Source: Streptomyces triculaminicus (lineage in GTDB: Bacteria > Actinomycetota > Actinomycetes > Streptomycetales > Streptomycetaceae). Taken from it: a stretch of DNA of 64,000 nucleotides. The position numbers and the translations under genes are program-made. The notes under the pieces were generated by a model, which was not told the origin of the DNA, made no database searches, and was given only the letters and a program-made list of their open reading frames with translations. The stretch covers positions 1,178,001-1,242,000 of the forward strand of contig NZ_JAFMOF010000001.1 in the NCBI RefSeq assembly GCF_017349075.1, in the 5' to 3' direction. Positions within the stretch are counted from its first letter, which is position 1. Each line of letters begins with the position of its first letter. Below, piece after piece: positions 25,102 to 34,977 of the stretch.

Positions 25102-26205
25102 ATGGGCATTCGGAGTCTGCTGCGGAACGCGTTCGGCCGGTCCAGAACAGCCGGGCGCGACGAACCGAGCCTGCCTCAGCAGAGTGCGGGGCCCGACGAC
25201 AGCGCCGCCGCCGCCGTGTCCGTCCCGGCCCAGTCGACCGCCGAGACCGCGGACCGCACCCGCCCCACCGTCCCCGACCCCGGCCCGCTCGGCCCGATCC
25301 CCACGCCCGGCCCGCCCCGGCCCCAGCCGGTCCCCGAGCCCGAGCCCGAGCCCCGCCCCATGCCGTCCCCGAAGCCCGTTCCCGAGCCGGAGCCGGCCCC
25401 GAGGCCCGCACCGGGCCCCTTCCCCGAGCCCACCCCTGGCCCGGAACCCGAGCCCTCCCCCGCGATGACGGCCGCCGGTGACGGCGCCCCGGCCGTCAGC
25501 CTGGAGAAGGTCCGCCAGACCGCGCCCGGCCTGGTGAGCCTCTACAAGTCCGCCGGCGTCTCACTGCGCAAGCAGGGCCTGGCCGGACAGCGCGCGGCCG
25601 TCTACCTGGTCCTCGACCGGTCGGGCTCCATGCGCGGCTACTACAAGGACGGCACCGTCCAGCACCTCGCCGAGCAGGCGCTGGGACTCGCGGCCAACCT
25701 GGACGACGACGGCGTCGTGCCCGTCGTCTTCTTCTCCACCGACGTCGACGGCACCGCCGAGCTCGACCTGAGCGACTACGACGGCCGGATCCAGGAGCTG
25801 CACGAGTCCTACGGGCACATGGGCCGCACCAACTACCACTGGGCCATCGAGGCCGTCGTCGACCACTACACGAAGTCGGGCGCGACCGACCCGGCCTTCG
25901 TCATCTTCCAGACCGACGGCGCCCCGTACAGCAAGCCGGCCGCCGAGCGGGCGCTGTGCGAGGCGGCGAAGCTGCCGATCTTCTGGCAGTTCGTGGGATT
26001 CGGCGACCCCGAGGGCAAGGGCTTCGACTTCCTGCGCAAGCTGGACGACCTGCCGGTGCCGGAGAAGCGCGTGGTCGACAACGCCGGCTTCTTCCACGCA
26101 GGCCGCGACCCGCGGCTGGTGTCGGACGACGAGCTCTACCGGGAACTGATGGTCGAGTTCCCCGAGTGGTTGTCCGAGGCGCGCGCCGCCGGGATCGTGC
26201 GCTAG
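25102..26205 (+). CDS. VWA-domain protein with proline-rich N-terminus
   Basis: 367 residues. Residues about 45-125 are Pro/Glu repeats (PEPEPEPRP). A von Willebrand A domain follows with the MIDAS motif DRSGSM (172-177), a later Thr/Asp pair and FQTDGAP. It resembles the VWA proteins associated with tellurium/stress (Ter) clusters in Streptomyces, but no ter genes are adjacent. The probable role is metal-dependent protein binding in the cytoplasm. Ribosome site about 10 nt upstream is weak. Confidence 0.85.
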   Translation: MGIRSLLRNAFGRSRTAGRDEPSLPQQSAGPDDSAAAAVSVPAQSTAETADRTRPTVPDPGPLGPIPTPGPPRPQPVPEPEPEPRPMPSPKPVPEPEPAPRPAPGPFPEPTPGPEPEPSPAMTAAGDGAPAVSLEKVRQTAPGLVSLYKSAGVSLRKQGLAGQRAAVYLVLDRSGSMRGYYKDGTVQHLAEQALGLAANLDDDGVVPVVFFSTDVDGTAELDLSDYDGRIQELHESYGHMGRTNYHWAIEAVVDHYTKSGATDPAFVIFQTDGAPYSKPAAERALCEAAKLPIFWQFVGFGDPEGKGFDFLRKLDDLPVPEKRVVDNAGFFHAGRDPRLVSDDELYRELMVEFPEWLSEARAAGIVR

Positions 26206-26226
26206 CGAGCGCTCCGGGCCGTACGG

Positions 26227-26256
26227 GGGCCGCCCGCCATGGCCGGCGGGCGGCCC
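26227..26256 (+). terminator. Terminator after VWA gene
   Basis: 12-bp arms (26227-26238 / 26245-26256), 6-nt loop, 22 bp after the stop. Confidence 0.85.
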
Positions 26257-26343
26257 TCGTCGTGCGGAGCGCCCATCGAAATATCACTCTCCGTGCCGAC
26301 CCTCCGGCTGATCAGGTTCCGTCCCAGTGGGCATGCATAAGGC

Positions 26344-26541
26344 GTGAGCAAAGACATTCCCGCCGGCGCCTATGCCGTCGATACCAGGACCGGCCGGCTC
26401 GGACAGGTCATGGACCACCACGCCGGTTACGTACAGCTACGACCGCCGCGCGGCGGGCTCGAGTGGAACTGCCCGCCCGAGCACGCGCGGCCCGTGGCCG
26501 AGGAGGAGACGGCCGAGGGCGAGCGGAGGTGGCGCCCATGA
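26344..26541 (+). CDS. Hypothetical small protein, coupled to DUF7848 gene
   Basis: 65 residues, GTG start: SKDIPAGAYAVDTRTGRLGQVMDHHAGYVQLRPPRGGLEWNCPPEHARPV. It looks like a small SH3-like beta barrel. Its stop overlaps the next start (ATGA), implying translational coupling. Such pairs are frequent in Streptomyces regulatory neighbourhoods; function unknown. Confidence 0.7.
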   Translation: MSKDIPAGAYAVDTRTGRLGQVMDHHAGYVQLRPPRGGLEWNCPPEHARPVAEEETAEGERRWRP

Positions 26542-26771
26542 CTGCACGAACGGTTTTCCTCTTCGGGACCTGGACGCTGCAGCCCGACCAGGAGCCCGAC
26601 GCGGAGCCGCTGACCTACGCCATGGAGTGCGCGGTGTGCGGGGCCGCCTCGGAGCCGAGCGAGGACGCGTCGGTGGCCCAGAGCTGGACCTTCAAGCACG
26701 CCGGGCGCAACCCCGCGCACCACACGTACAGAGAGCTGATCACCCGGCCCTGGCGGGCCTGGATGCGTTGA
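26538..26771 (+). CDS. DUF7848-type small protein
   Basis: 77 residues. MECAVCGAASEPSEDASVAQSWTFKHAGRNPAHHTYRELITRPWRAW carries one CxxC pair and a His-rich part, matching the actinobacterial family I know as DUF7848. It probably binds zinc. The start is fixed by the 4-bp overlap with the preceding gene. Confidence 0.7.
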   Translation: MTARTVFLFGTWTLQPDQEPDAEPLTYAMECAVCGAASEPSEDASVAQSWTFKHAGRNPAHHTYRELITRPWRAWMR

Positions 26772-26868
26772 CACAGCCGTCATAAACACCGCCCGTCCCG
26801 CCCCTGGCCCTCGGATACGCTAAAGGTGCACCTCAACCTGAACACACACCGACCAGGGAGCAGCCGCA

Positions 26869-28587
26869 ATGGCTCGACACCTCATCACCAGCGCCCTTCC
26901 GTACATCAACGGGATCAAGCACCTGGGCAACATGGTGGGGTCCATGCTCCCGGCGGACGTCTACACCCGCTTCCTGCGCCAGACCGGCCGCGAGGCGCTG
27001 TACATCTGCGCGACCGACGAGCACGGCACGCCCGCCGAGCTGGCCGCCAAGGAAGCCGCGCTGCCCGTCGCCGAGTTCTGCGCCCAGCAGCACGAGGCGC
27101 AGAAGGCCGTCTACGACGGCTTCGCGCTGTCCTTCGACTACTTCGGCCGCAGCTCCTCGCCGGAGAACCGCGAGATCACCCAGCACTTCGCCCGCCAGCT
27201 GCAGAAGAACGGGTTCATCGAGGAGCGCTCGATCCGCCAGGTGTACTCCCTGGCCGACGGCCGCTTCCTGCCCGACCGCTACATCGTCGGCACCTGCCCG
27301 CACTGCGGCTACGACAAGGCCCGCGGCGACCAGTGCGAGAACTGCACCCGCGTCCTGGACCCGACCGACCTGATCGACGCCCGTTCGGCGATCAGCGGCA
27401 GCGGCGAGCTGGAGGTCCGCGAGACCAAGCACCTCTTCCTCCTGCAGTCGAAGCTGCAGGGCGAGGTCGAGGCCTGGATCGACGAGCACGGCAAGGACTG
27501 GCCCGTCCTGGCCTCCTCGATCGCCCGCAAGTGGCTGACCGAGGGCCTGAACGACCGCGCCATCACCCGCGACCTGGACTGGGGCGTGCCCGTCCCGGCC
27601 GACACCTGGCCGGAGCTGGCGGCCGAGGGCAAGGTCTTCTACGTCTGGTTCGACGCGCCGATCGAGTACATCGGCGCCACCAAGGAGTGGGCGAGCCAGG
27701 ACGAGGCGAACCGCGACTGGAAGTCGTGGTGGTACGAGGCCGACGACGTGCGCTACACGCAGTTCATGGCCAAGGACAACGTCCCCTTCCACACGGTGAT
27801 GTTCCCGGCCACCGAGCTCGGCACCCGTGAGCCCTGGAAGAAGGTCGACTACGTCAAGGCCTTCAACTGGCTGACGTACTACGGCGGCAAGTTCTCCACC
27901 TCGCAGAAGCGCGGCATCTTCACCGACGCCGCCCTGGAGATCCTGCCGGCCGACTACTGGCGCTACTTCCTCATCGCCAACGCGCCGGAGTCGGACGACA
28001 CCTCCTTCACCTGGGAGCACTTCGCCGCCTCGGTGAACAAGGACCTCGCCGACACCCTCGGCAACTTCGTCAACCGCGTGCTGTCGTTCTCGCGCAAGCG
28101 CTTCGGCGACAACGTCCCCGCGGGCAACGAGGAGGGCGAGGCCGAGGCGCAGCTGGGCCACCAGATCGCGGAGCTGCTCGCGGAGTACGAGCGGCACATG
28201 GAGGAGCTGCAGTTCCGCAAGGCCGCGCAGGCGCTGCGCGCCCTGTGGAGCGCGGGCAACTCCTACCTGGAGACCAAGGCCCCCTGGCTGGAGATCAAGA
28301 CCGACCCCGAGGGCGCCGCGCTCACGCTGCGCACGGCGATGAACCTCATCCACCTCTACGCGGTCGTCTCCGAGCCCTTCATCCCGGCCTCGGCCGCGGC
28401 CATGCGCTCGGCCTTCCAGCTCGAGGGCGACACCGCGACCTGGGTCACCCAGGACGAGGCCCGCTCGCTGACCTTCGTCCCGGCGGGCACGCCCTTCACC
28501 GTGCCGCCGGTGCTCTTCGCGAAGATCACCGAGGACGACCTGGCCTCGTACGTCGAGCGCTTCGGCGGCGGTGACGGCGAGGCGTAG
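26869..28587 (+). CDS. metG: Methionyl-tRNA synthetase
   Basis: 572 residues, class I synthetase. HIGH-type motif in [12 protein letters not shown] (residues about 10-21), zinc domain [17 protein letters not shown] (about 144-160), Met-pocket motif [14 protein letters not shown] and a KMSKS-like loop written KFSTSQ. Anticodon-binding helices follow; no C-terminal EMAP-like domain. It charges tRNA-Met. The ATG at 26869 follows GGGAGCAGCC. A terminator follows the stop. Confidence 0.96.
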   Translation: MARHLITSALPYINGIKHLGNMVGSMLPADVYTRFLRQTGREALYICATDEHGTPAELAAKEAALPVAEFCAQQHEAQKAVYDGFALSFDYFGRSSSPENREITQHFARQLQKNGFIEERSIRQVYSLADGRFLPDRYIVGTCPHCGYDKARGDQCENCTRVLDPTDLIDARSAISGSGELEVRETKHLFLLQSKLQGEVEAWIDEHGKDWPVLASSIARKWLTEGLNDRAITRDLDWGVPVPADTWPELAAEGKVFYVWFDAPIEYIGATKEWASQDEANRDWKSWWYEADDVRYTQFMAKDNVPFHTVMFPATELGTREPWKKVDYVKAFNWLTYYGGKFSTSQKRGIFTDAALEILPADYWRYFLIANAPESDDTSFTWEHFAASVNKDLADTLGNFVNRVLSFSRKRFGDNVPAGNEEGEAEAQLGHQIAELLAEYERHMEELQFRKAAQALRALWSAGNSYLETKAPWLEIKTDPEGAALTLRTAMNLIHLYAVVSEPFIPASAAAMRSAFQLEGDTATWVTQDEARSLTFVPAGTPFTVPPVLFAKITEDDLASYVERFGGGDGEA

Positions 28588-28607
28588 GCACCGCCTTCCA
28601 CACGGAC

Positions 28608-28642
28608 GAAGGGCCCGGAACCGACGCGGTTCCGGGCCCTTC
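28608..28642 (+). terminator. metG terminator
   Basis: 15-bp perfect arms (28608-28622 / 28628-28642), 5-nt loop, 21 bp after the stop. Confidence 0.92.
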
Positions 28643-28731
28643 GCGCGCCCGTTGATCGTTCGGCAATCGATCGTTCAGCCCGCCCGGTGACCATGAGGGA
28701 GTCGATACTCGGGGGAAGACGAGGAAGAGCA

Positions 28732-29106
28732 GTGTTCGAGAAACGCATCACCGTGAACGTCCGGGCCGCCGACGAACTGGGCCGTCATCGCGTCATCAGG
28801 CAGCTGCGGACCCTGCCCGGGGTCGGCGTCGTCCGGGGGGACGAGGACGCCACCGTGGACATCCTGATCATGGGACGGCACGACGACGCCGCCCCCGGCG
28901 AGCTGCGCCGGCTGGCGCGCGCGGGCCGCGCGCCGCTGGTGGTGGTCGCCGAGGAACTGGGCGAGACGGAGCTGATGGCCGTGGCGGAGTACGGCGTGCG
29001 GTCCGTGCTGTGGGGCGAGAGGCTGACGCCGGGCCGGCTGTCGCGGGCGGTCCACCAGGCGGCGGGCTGCTGCCCGAGAGTGCCGATAACCGCCGCCCTG
29101 GTCTGA
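28732..29106 (+). CDS. Truncated LuxR-type pseudo-receiver protein (no HTH)
   Basis: 124 residues from GTG 28732 (GAGGAAG site); an ATG at 28687 would add 15 residues. FEKRITVNVRAADELGRHRVIRQL ... VDILIMGRH ... APLVVVAEELGETELMAVAEYGVRSVLWGERLTPGRLSRAVHQAA has the alternating strand/helix plan of the receiver-like half of a common Streptomyces LuxR regulator family. The phospho-acceptor Asp pocket is poor, and the LuxR HTH normally following is absent; the gene stops just before a terminator. It may be a stand-alone receiver or a decayed regulator. Confidence 0.65.
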   Translation: MFEKRITVNVRAADELGRHRVIRQLRTLPGVGVVRGDEDATVDILIMGRHDDAAPGELRRLARAGRAPLVVVAEELGETELMAVAEYGVRSVLWGERLTPGRLSRAVHQAAGCCPRVPITAALV

Positions 29107-29122
29107 CCGCCCCCGAACGTGC

Positions 29123-29168
29123 GAACGCCGCCGGGCGGGCTCGGTGTCGAGCCCGCCCGGCGGCGTTC
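29123..29168. terminator. Bidirectional terminator before aspS
   Basis: Perfect 21-bp arms (29123-29143 / 29148-29168), 4-nt loop, between convergent genes. Confidence 0.93.
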
Positions 29169-29182
29169 ACGCGGTACGGGTG

Positions 29183-30946
29183 TTACTTCGCCTGCGGCTT
29201 GCGGAGCGAGAGGTGGAGCTCCTTCAGGCGGGCCTCGTCGACCTCGCTCGGGGCGCCCATCAGCAGGTCCTGCGCGTTGCCGTTGAGCGGGAACGCGATG
29301 GTCTCGCGGATGTTCGGCTCGTCGGCCAGCAGCATCACGATGCGGTCGACGCCCGGGGCGATGCCGCCGTGCGGCGGGGCGCCGAACTTGAAGGCGCGCA
29401 GCATGCCGCCGAACTCCTTCTCGACCTCGTCCTTCGAGTAACCGGCGATCTCGAAGGCCTTGTACATGACCTCGGGCTCGTGGTTACGGATGGCGCCGGA
29501 GGACAGCTCGGTGCCGTTGCAGACGATGTCGTACTGCCAGGCCAGGATGTCCAGCGGGTCCATCGTCTCCAGGGCCGTCAGGCCGCCCTGGGGCATGGAG
29601 AAGGGGTTGTGGGAGAACTCGATCTTGCCGGTCTCCTCGTCCTTCTCGAACATCGGGAAGTCGACGATCCAGCAGAAGCGGAAGACGTTCTCCTCGAACT
29701 GGCCGGCGCGCTTGGCGGCCTCGACGCGCACGGCGCCCATGATCTTGGAGACCTCGTCGAACTCGCCGGCGCCGAAGAAGATCGCGTGGCCGGGCTCGAG
29801 GCCCAGGCGCTCGGCGAGGGCCTTGACGTTCTCCTCGGTGAGGAACTTGGCGATCGGGCCGGTCAGGGCGTTGCCCTCACCGACGCGGACCCAGGCGAGG
29901 CCCTTGGCGCCGTGCTCGACGGCGAACTCGCCGAGGCCGTCGAAGAACTTGCGCGACTGGTCCTGGAGGGCCGGCACGGCCAGCGCACGGACGTGCTTGC
30001 CGGCGAAGGCCTTGAACTCCGAGCCGGCGAAGACGTCGCTGACGTCGACGAGCTCCAGCTTGGCGCGCAGGTCCGGCTTGTCGGAGCCGTACTTGAGCAT
30101 CGCCTCGCGGAAGGGGATCCGCGGGAACGGCGAGGTGACGTGGCGGCCGTTGCCGAACTCCTCGAAGAGGTCGGTCATGACCTTCTCGATGACCTGGAAG
30201 ACGTCCTCCTGCTCGACGAAGGACATCTCCATGTCGAGCTGGTAGAACTCGCCCGGCGAGCGGTCGGCGCGGGCGTCCTCGTCGCGGAAGCAGGGCGCGA
30301 TCTGGAAGTAGCGGTCGAAGCCCGCGATCATCAGCAGCTGCTTGAACTGCTGCGGGGCCTGCGGCAGCGCGTAGAACTTGCCGGCGTGCAGACGCGAGGG
30401 CACCAGGAAGTCGCGCGCGCCCTCGGGAGAGGTGGCGGACAGGATCGGGGTGGCCAGCTCGTTGAAGCCGAGGTTGGTCATCTTCTCGCGGATGGAGGCG
30501 ATGACGGCCGAGCGCAGCATGATGTTGCTGTGCATGCGCTCGCGGCGCAGGTCGAGGAAGCGGTACTCCAGGCGGCGCTCCTCGTTCACCCCGTCCTCGG
30601 CGTTGATCGTGAAGGGGATCTGCTCGGCCGCGCCGAGCACCTCCACCTCCGTGACCTCGATCTCGATCTCGCCGGTGGGCAGCTCGGGGTTGACGTTCTC
30701 GGCGCCACGGCTCATGACCTTGCCGTCGACGCGGACGACGGTCTCCTTGGTCAGGTGGCTGAGGGCCTCGTTGGCGGCGGTGCCGGGGCGGGCCACGAGC
30801 TGGACCAGGCCGTGGTGGTCCCGCAGGTCGATGAAGAGGATGCCGCCCAGGTCGCGCCGATTGTGCAGCCAGCCACTCAGACGGACGTCGGTGTCGACGT
30901 CAGCCGCACGGAGCTCGCCGCAGTTGTGGGACCGGTACCGATGCAT
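29183..30946 (-). CDS. aspS: Aspartyl-tRNA synthetase
   Basis: 587 residues, class II synthetase of bacterial type. N-terminal OB anticodon-binding domain ([28 protein letters not shown]), motif 2 in [25 protein letters not shown], the bacterial insertion (GAD) domain in the middle, and motif 3 [27 protein letters not shown]. It attaches Asp to tRNA-Asp (and possibly tRNA-Asn where GatCAB is used). Divergent from the phosphatase gene. Confidence 0.97.
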   Translation of the reverse strand: MHRYRSHNCGELRAADVDTDVRLSGWLHNRRDLGGILFIDLRDHHGLVQLVARPGTAANEALSHLTKETVVRVDGKVMSRGAENVNPELPTGEIEIEVTEVEVLGAAEQIPFTINAEDGVNEERRLEYRFLDLRRERMHSNIMLRSAVIASIREKMTNLGFNELATPILSATSPEGARDFLVPSRLHAGKFYALPQAPQQFKQLLMIAGFDRYFQIAPCFRDEDARADRSPGEFYQLDMEMSFVEQEDVFQVIEKVMTDLFEEFGNGRHVTSPFPRIPFREAMLKYGSDKPDLRAKLELVDVSDVFAGSEFKAFAGKHVRALAVPALQDQSRKFFDGLGEFAVEHGAKGLAWVRVGEGNALTGPIAKFLTEENVKALAERLGLEPGHAIFFGAGEFDEVSKIMGAVRVEAAKRAGQFEENVFRFCWIVDFPMFEKDEETGKIEFSHNPFSMPQGGLTALETMDPLDILAWQYDIVCNGTELSSGAIRNHEPEVMYKAFEIAGYSKDEVEKEFGGMLRAFKFGAPPHGGIAPGVDRIVMLLADEPNIRETIAFPLNGNAQDLLMGAPSEVDEARLKELHLSLRKPQAK

Positions 30947-31117
30947 CGTTCATCCAAGTCGGGTCGAGGGCGTTGGTCGTATAGCGCGCCGTGCCGAGCT
31001 GCACAGGGCGCCCGCACCGGGTTACCGTGCGGGCAGTGTGCATACAGCACCCAGCAAGGGTATCGCCCCACCCGGCATCGGTGGTCTCTGCTGCGCATAC
31101 CTGCATAAAGTGGGGCA

Positions 31118-33256
31118 ATGCGCACCGAGGACGTACTGGCCGCCGTCGCGACCGGGCTGTGGCACTGGGACAACGCCTCGCGCAGGGCCACCTTCGACGC
31201 CGAGGCCGCGCGGCTGCTGGGCATGCCCCCCACCCGCGTGGAGCTGACCGAATCCGCCGCCCGCGCCCGCTTCCACGCCGTGGACTGGGTGGAGGTCCAG
31301 GGCATCATCAACCTCGCCGTGGCCGAGGGCACCCTCGCCGAGGCCCGGATCCGGGTCGTCGACGAGGAGGGCCGGGTCCTGCGGACCGTACGCAGCCGCA
31401 CCAGGCCCGTCGGACGCGACGGCGACTACACCCTCGTCGGCACCATCGAGGAGGTCCCCGAGCCGCAGCCGGGCACCACCGCCGCCCGCACCCCGGTCAC
31501 GGGCGACTGGCGGCGCAACCGCGAGGCCTTCCTGCTGGACGCCGGCCGGGCGCTGGCCGAGGCGCGCTCGACGGCCGAGGTGCTGCGGGTGGCGGCGACG
31601 CTGTCGATGCCCGGCTTCGAGCCGTCGGGGCTGGCCGTCTTCGTCGGCGAGGGCGGCCGGGTCAAGCTCATCGGGCACCACGGCTACGCGCCGGGCGACA
31701 TGGAGGAGTTCCTCGACCAGCCCATGGACACCGGCGACCCGGCCGCCGAGGTGATCCGCACCGGGCGCGCCGTCTACCTGCCCTCCCCCGAGGACTACAA
31801 CCGCCGCTTCCCGGCCATCTACCCCCTCGTGGAGCGCTTCGGCCGGCGGTCCTGGGCCTTTCTGCCGCTGATCAACGCGGGCCGCACCATCGGCGCCTGG
31901 ATGGCCGGCTTCAGCGTCCCGGTCTCCTTCACCCCCGACGAGCGCTCGGTGCTCACCACCGTCGCCCGGATGCTCGCCCAGGCGCTCGGCCGGGCCAGCG
32001 TCCACGAGTCCGAGCGCGAGCTGACCGTCGGCCTGCAGCGCTCGATGATGCCCACGCTGCGGCCCGACGTCCCCGGCATGTCCGTCGCCGCGCGCTACGT
32101 GCCCACCGGCGGCGGCCTGGAGGTGGGCGGCGACTGGTACGACATGATCCCGCTGCCCAACGGAAAGATCGCCCTGGTCATCGGGGACGTCCAGGGACAC
32201 GACGTGCGCGCCGCAGGGCTCATGGGGCAGCTGCGGATCGCCCTGCGCGCGTACGCCTCCGAGGGCCACCACCCCGACGCCGTGCTCTCGCGCGCCTCCC
32301 GCTTCCTGGCCGGCATCAACGACGACGTGGACTCCGGCGAGCCGTCCGCCGACCAGCGCTTCGCCACCTGCCTCTACATCGAGGCCTGCCCCGACAGCGG
32401 ACTGCTGGTCATCGCCCGCGCCGGCCACCCGGACCCCGCGATCCGGCTCAGCGACGGCACCATGCTCGTACGCCCCACGGCGGGCGGGCTGCCGCTGGGC
32501 ATCGTGCCCGACACCGACTACCCCATCACCCGGATCACCCTCGAGCCCGGCGAGACGATGCTGGTCTGCACCGACGGCCTGATCGAGACGGGCGGCCACG
32601 ACCTGGAGACCGGCTGGAACCGGCTGCGGGAGGTCGTCGAGGGGCATCCGGGGGACGGCGACGGCGGCAATCTCGAGAAGCTCGCCGACGCCCTCGTCCA
32701 GGCCGTCCACGGGCCGCCCTCGCACTACACCACCGGGCCGCTCATCGACCGCCGCGAGGACGACATCGCCCTGCTGCTCCTGCGCCGCGAGCTCCCGGCG
32801 CCCACCGAGGTGGGCGCGCCGCCCGTCACGCCGCGGCCGCCCCGGCGCACGGTGCTGACCATCGCCCAGGCCGAGCCCGAGCGGATCGCCGAGGCCCGCC
32901 GGCACATCCGCGACCTCATGCACGACTGGCCCGACCCGGACCAGACCGACTCGGCGGTGCTGATGGTCTCCGAGATGGTCACCAACGTGCTGGTCCACAC
33001 GGACGGGGACGCGCTGCTGATCGCCGAGATATCGGGGCGGCCGGGCGAGCGGCGGATACGGGTCGACGTCGAGGACGCCAGCGACGAGCTGCCGCACCGC
33101 CGGCAGCCGGGGGAGATGGCCTCCTCCGGGCGCGGGCTGGTGCTGATGGAGCTGCTCGCCGAGGCGTGGGGCGTCGATCCCCGGGGCGAGGGCAAGAACA
33201 TCTGGTTCGAGCTCTTCGAGCCCGCCCGGGAGACGGACTTCGACGCGATCACCTGA
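31118..33256 (+). CDS. PAS-GAF-PP2C (SpoIIE-type) phosphatase with HATPase domain
   Basis: 712 residues in four modules: PAS-like sensor (about 1-110, WHWDNASRRATF), GAF (about 135-295), PP2C/SpoIIE phosphatase (about 305-545: VGGDWYDMIPLPNGKIALVIGDVQGHD, ending REDDIALLLLRRE), and an HATPase_c anti-sigma-like kinase domain (about 575-700: VSEMVTNVLVHTDGD ... GRGLVLMELLAEAWG). Such proteins control anti-anti-sigma and sigma-factor switching in Streptomyces, by family knowledge. Metal-binding Asp are present (GGDWYD, GDVQGHD). Possible site for a ligand in the GAF domain is unknown. Confidence 0.93.
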   Translation: MRTEDVLAAVATGLWHWDNASRRATFDAEAARLLGMPPTRVELTESAARARFHAVDWVEVQGIINLAVAEGTLAEARIRVVDEEGRVLRTVRSRTRPVGRDGDYTLVGTIEEVPEPQPGTTAARTPVTGDWRRNREAFLLDAGRALAEARSTAEVLRVAATLSMPGFEPSGLAVFVGEGGRVKLIGHHGYAPGDMEEFLDQPMDTGDPAAEVIRTGRAVYLPSPEDYNRRFPAIYPLVERFGRRSWAFLPLINAGRTIGAWMAGFSVPVSFTPDERSVLTTVARMLAQALGRASVHESERELTVGLQRSMMPTLRPDVPGMSVAARYVPTGGGLEVGGDWYDMIPLPNGKIALVIGDVQGHDVRAAGLMGQLRIALRAYASEGHHPDAVLSRASRFLAGINDDVDSGEPSADQRFATCLYIEACPDSGLLVIARAGHPDPAIRLSDGTMLVRPTAGGLPLGIVPDTDYPITRITLEPGETMLVCTDGLIETGGHDLETGWNRLREVVEGHPGDGDGGNLEKLADALVQAVHGPPSHYTTGPLIDRREDDIALLLLRRELPAPTEVGAPPVTPRPPRRTVLTIAQAEPERIAEARRHIRDLMHDWPDPDQTDSAVLMVSEMVTNVLVHTDGDALLIAEISGRPGERRIRVDVEDASDELPHRRQPGEMASSGRGLVLMELLAEAWGVDPRGEGKNIWFELFEPARETDFDAIT

Positions 33257-33367
33257 TCCGTCCCCCGCCGGTGCCGGCCGGCGGGCGCGGCTGGTTGCGG
33301 CAGTACTCCGCCGGGGTGAGCCTGGAATCAGGGGACTCCGGGTTCATCACGCGGACGAGGAGAGCTC

Positions 33368-33934
33368 ATGAGCCAGAACCCGTGGCAGGACCGCCAACCC
33401 CCTCCGGAGGACCGGCCCCCTTCCCGGCCTCCGCCGGGCAGCGAAGAACCCACCCGTGCCGACGGCGGTCCGGGATATCCGCCGCCGCCCCCACCGCAGG
33501 GCCGGCCCCAGGGAAACCCGCAGCCCGGCACGGGCCCGCAGCCCGGCTCCTGGCCGCCCCCGCCGGGCGCCCAGCAGCAGCCGGGCCCGTACGCCCCGCA
33601 GGGCACGTACCCTCCCGGCTACGGCGCTCCCCAGCAGCAGCCGTACTACGGCCACGGCATGCGGCCCCCGCGACCGGCAAGCCATCTGGTCTGGGCGATC
33701 ATCTCGATCATCCTCTTCTGGCCGCTCGGCATCGCGGCGGTGATCTTCGCCGCGCAAGTGAACAGCAAGTACGAGATGGGCGACTACGCGGGAGCGGCGG
33801 ACTCGTCGTCGAAGGCACGGCTGTTCTCGCTGATCGCGACGATCATCGCGGCGATCGGCGTCGTGCTCTTCGTCGTCTTCGCAGCGCTGACGGCTTCCTG
33901 GTGGAACGATTACAACCCGGGCAACGGCTATTGA
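33368..33934 (+). CDS. CD225/dispanin-family membrane protein
   Basis: 188 residues. The first 100 are Pro/Gln/Gly-rich. The C-terminal CD225 domain has a re-entrant first hydrophobic segment (HLVWAIISIILFWPLGIAAVIFAAQVNSKYEMGDYAGAADSSSKARLFS) and a transmembrane helix (LIATIIAAIGVVLFVVFAAL), the layout of dispanins and IFITM proteins. The bacterial role is unknown. It ends 6 bp before the convergent pirin gene. Confidence 0.88.
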   Translation: MSQNPWQDRQPPPEDRPPSRPPPGSEEPTRADGGPGYPPPPPPQGRPQGNPQPGTGPQPGSWPPPPGAQQQPGPYAPQGTYPPGYGAPQQQPYYGHGMRPPRPASHLVWAIISIILFWPLGIAAVIFAAQVNSKYEMGDYAGAADSSSKARLFSLIATIIAAIGVVLFVVFAALTASWWNDYNPGNGY

Positions 33935-33940
33935 CCGCCG

Positions 33941-34909
33941 TCACTCCTCGCCCACCGGGATCGTGCCGAGCCGTCCGGCCTGGAAGTCCTCGAAGGCCTG
34001 CTTCAGCTCGGCGTCGGTGTTCATCACGAACGGCCCGTAGTGCCGCATGGGCTCGCGGATCGGCAGCCCGCCCAGCAGCACGAACTCGAAGTTCGGGCTG
34101 CGGGACTCCTGCGTGGCGTCGGCCGTGACGGTGAGGGAGCCGCCGTCGCCGAAGACCACGGTGCGTCCCGTGCCGAACGGGCGCCGCTCGGTGCCCGCGG
34201 TGCCGCGCCCGGCGAGGCCGTAGGCGAGGGCGTTGAAGTCGGGGCGCCAGGGGAGGGTGAGCTCGGCGCCCGGGCTGAGGGACACGTGCGCCATCGTGAT
34301 GGGCGTGTGGGTGATGCCGGGGCCCTGGTGGCCGCCGTCCTCTCCCTGGAGCTCGCCCGCGATGAGGCGGATGAGCGCGCCGCCGTCCGGGGACGTGAGC
34401 AGCGCGACCTTCCCGCCGCCGATGTCCTGGTAGCGGGGCGGCATCATCTTGTCCTTCTTCGGCAGGTTCACCCACAGCTGGAGGCCGTGGAAGAGTCCGC
34501 CGCTGACGACGAGCTCCTCCGGCGGGGCCTCGATGTGCAGCAGCCCGGAGCCGGCGGTCATCCACTGGGTGTCGCCGCCGTTGATCGTGCCGCCGCCCCC
34601 GTGGGAGTCGCGGTGCACGAAGGTGCCGTCGATCAGATAGGTGACGGTCTCGAAGCCGCGGTGGGGGTGCCAGGGGGTGCCCTTGGGCTCACCGGGCGCG
34701 TACTCCACCTCGCCCATCTGGTCCATCATGATGAACGGGTCGAGGTAGGCGTGGTTGATCCCCGCGAACGCCCTGCGCACGGGGAAGCCCTCGCCCTCGA
34801 ATCCTCCCGGCGCGGTGCCCACGTGCAGCACGGGGCGCTGCGGCGCCGTCTGCGCGGGTGCGGCGACACGGGGCAGGACCAGCGGATTCTCTACGGTCAC
34901 GGCGGGCAT
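33941..34909 (-). CDS. Pirin-family cupin protein
   Basis: 322 residues, bicupin. N-terminal cupin metal motif WHPHRGFETVTYLIDG and then GSGLLHIEAPPEE supply the His/Glu metal ligands. It ends with the second cupin (about 190-300). Pirins bind Fe and some have quercetinase activity; in Streptomyces the role is redox-related. The gene carries the phiC31 attB-like site (34667-34700), as SCO3798 does in S. coelicolor. Divergent from the trypsin-like protease gene. Confidence 0.93.
   Translation of the reverse strand: MPAVTVENPLVLPRVAAPAQTAPQRPVLHVGTAPGGFEGEGFPVRRAFAGINHAYLDPFIMMDQMGEVEYAPGEPKGTPWHPHRGFETVTYLIDGTFVHRDSHGGGGTINGGDTQWMTAGSGLLHIEAPPEELVVSGGLFHGLQLWVNLPKKDKMMPPRYQDIGGGKVALLTSPDGGALIRLIAGELQGEDGGHQGPGITHTPITMAHVSLSPGAELTLPWRPDFNALAYGLAGRGTAGTERRPFGTGRTVVFGDGGSLTVTADATQESRSPNFEFVLLGGLPIREPMRHYGPFVMNTDAELKQAFEDFQAGRLGTIPVGEE
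34667..34700. other. phiC31 attB-like attachment site inside the pirin gene
   Basis: The 34-bp stretch matches the phiC31 attB minimal site, as I remember it, at 32 of 34 bases. The central crossover TTG is at 34683-34685, with flanks GTGCCAGGGGGTGCCC and GGCTCACCGGGCGCG. The site is intact, so no phiC31-type element is integrated here. Confidence 0.8.
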
Positions 34910-34977
34910 TTCGGCCTCCTCGGGTGGTTGCGCCTTCCAAGTTAGTTGAATAGTGAACCATCAGCAAGGGTGACTTC

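Noticed and set aside
29144..31108. Long plus-strand open frame opposite aspS
   Set aside because: Antisense shadow; the Leu/Val/Glu/Asp-rich translation mirrors the synthetase codons and lacks its own features.
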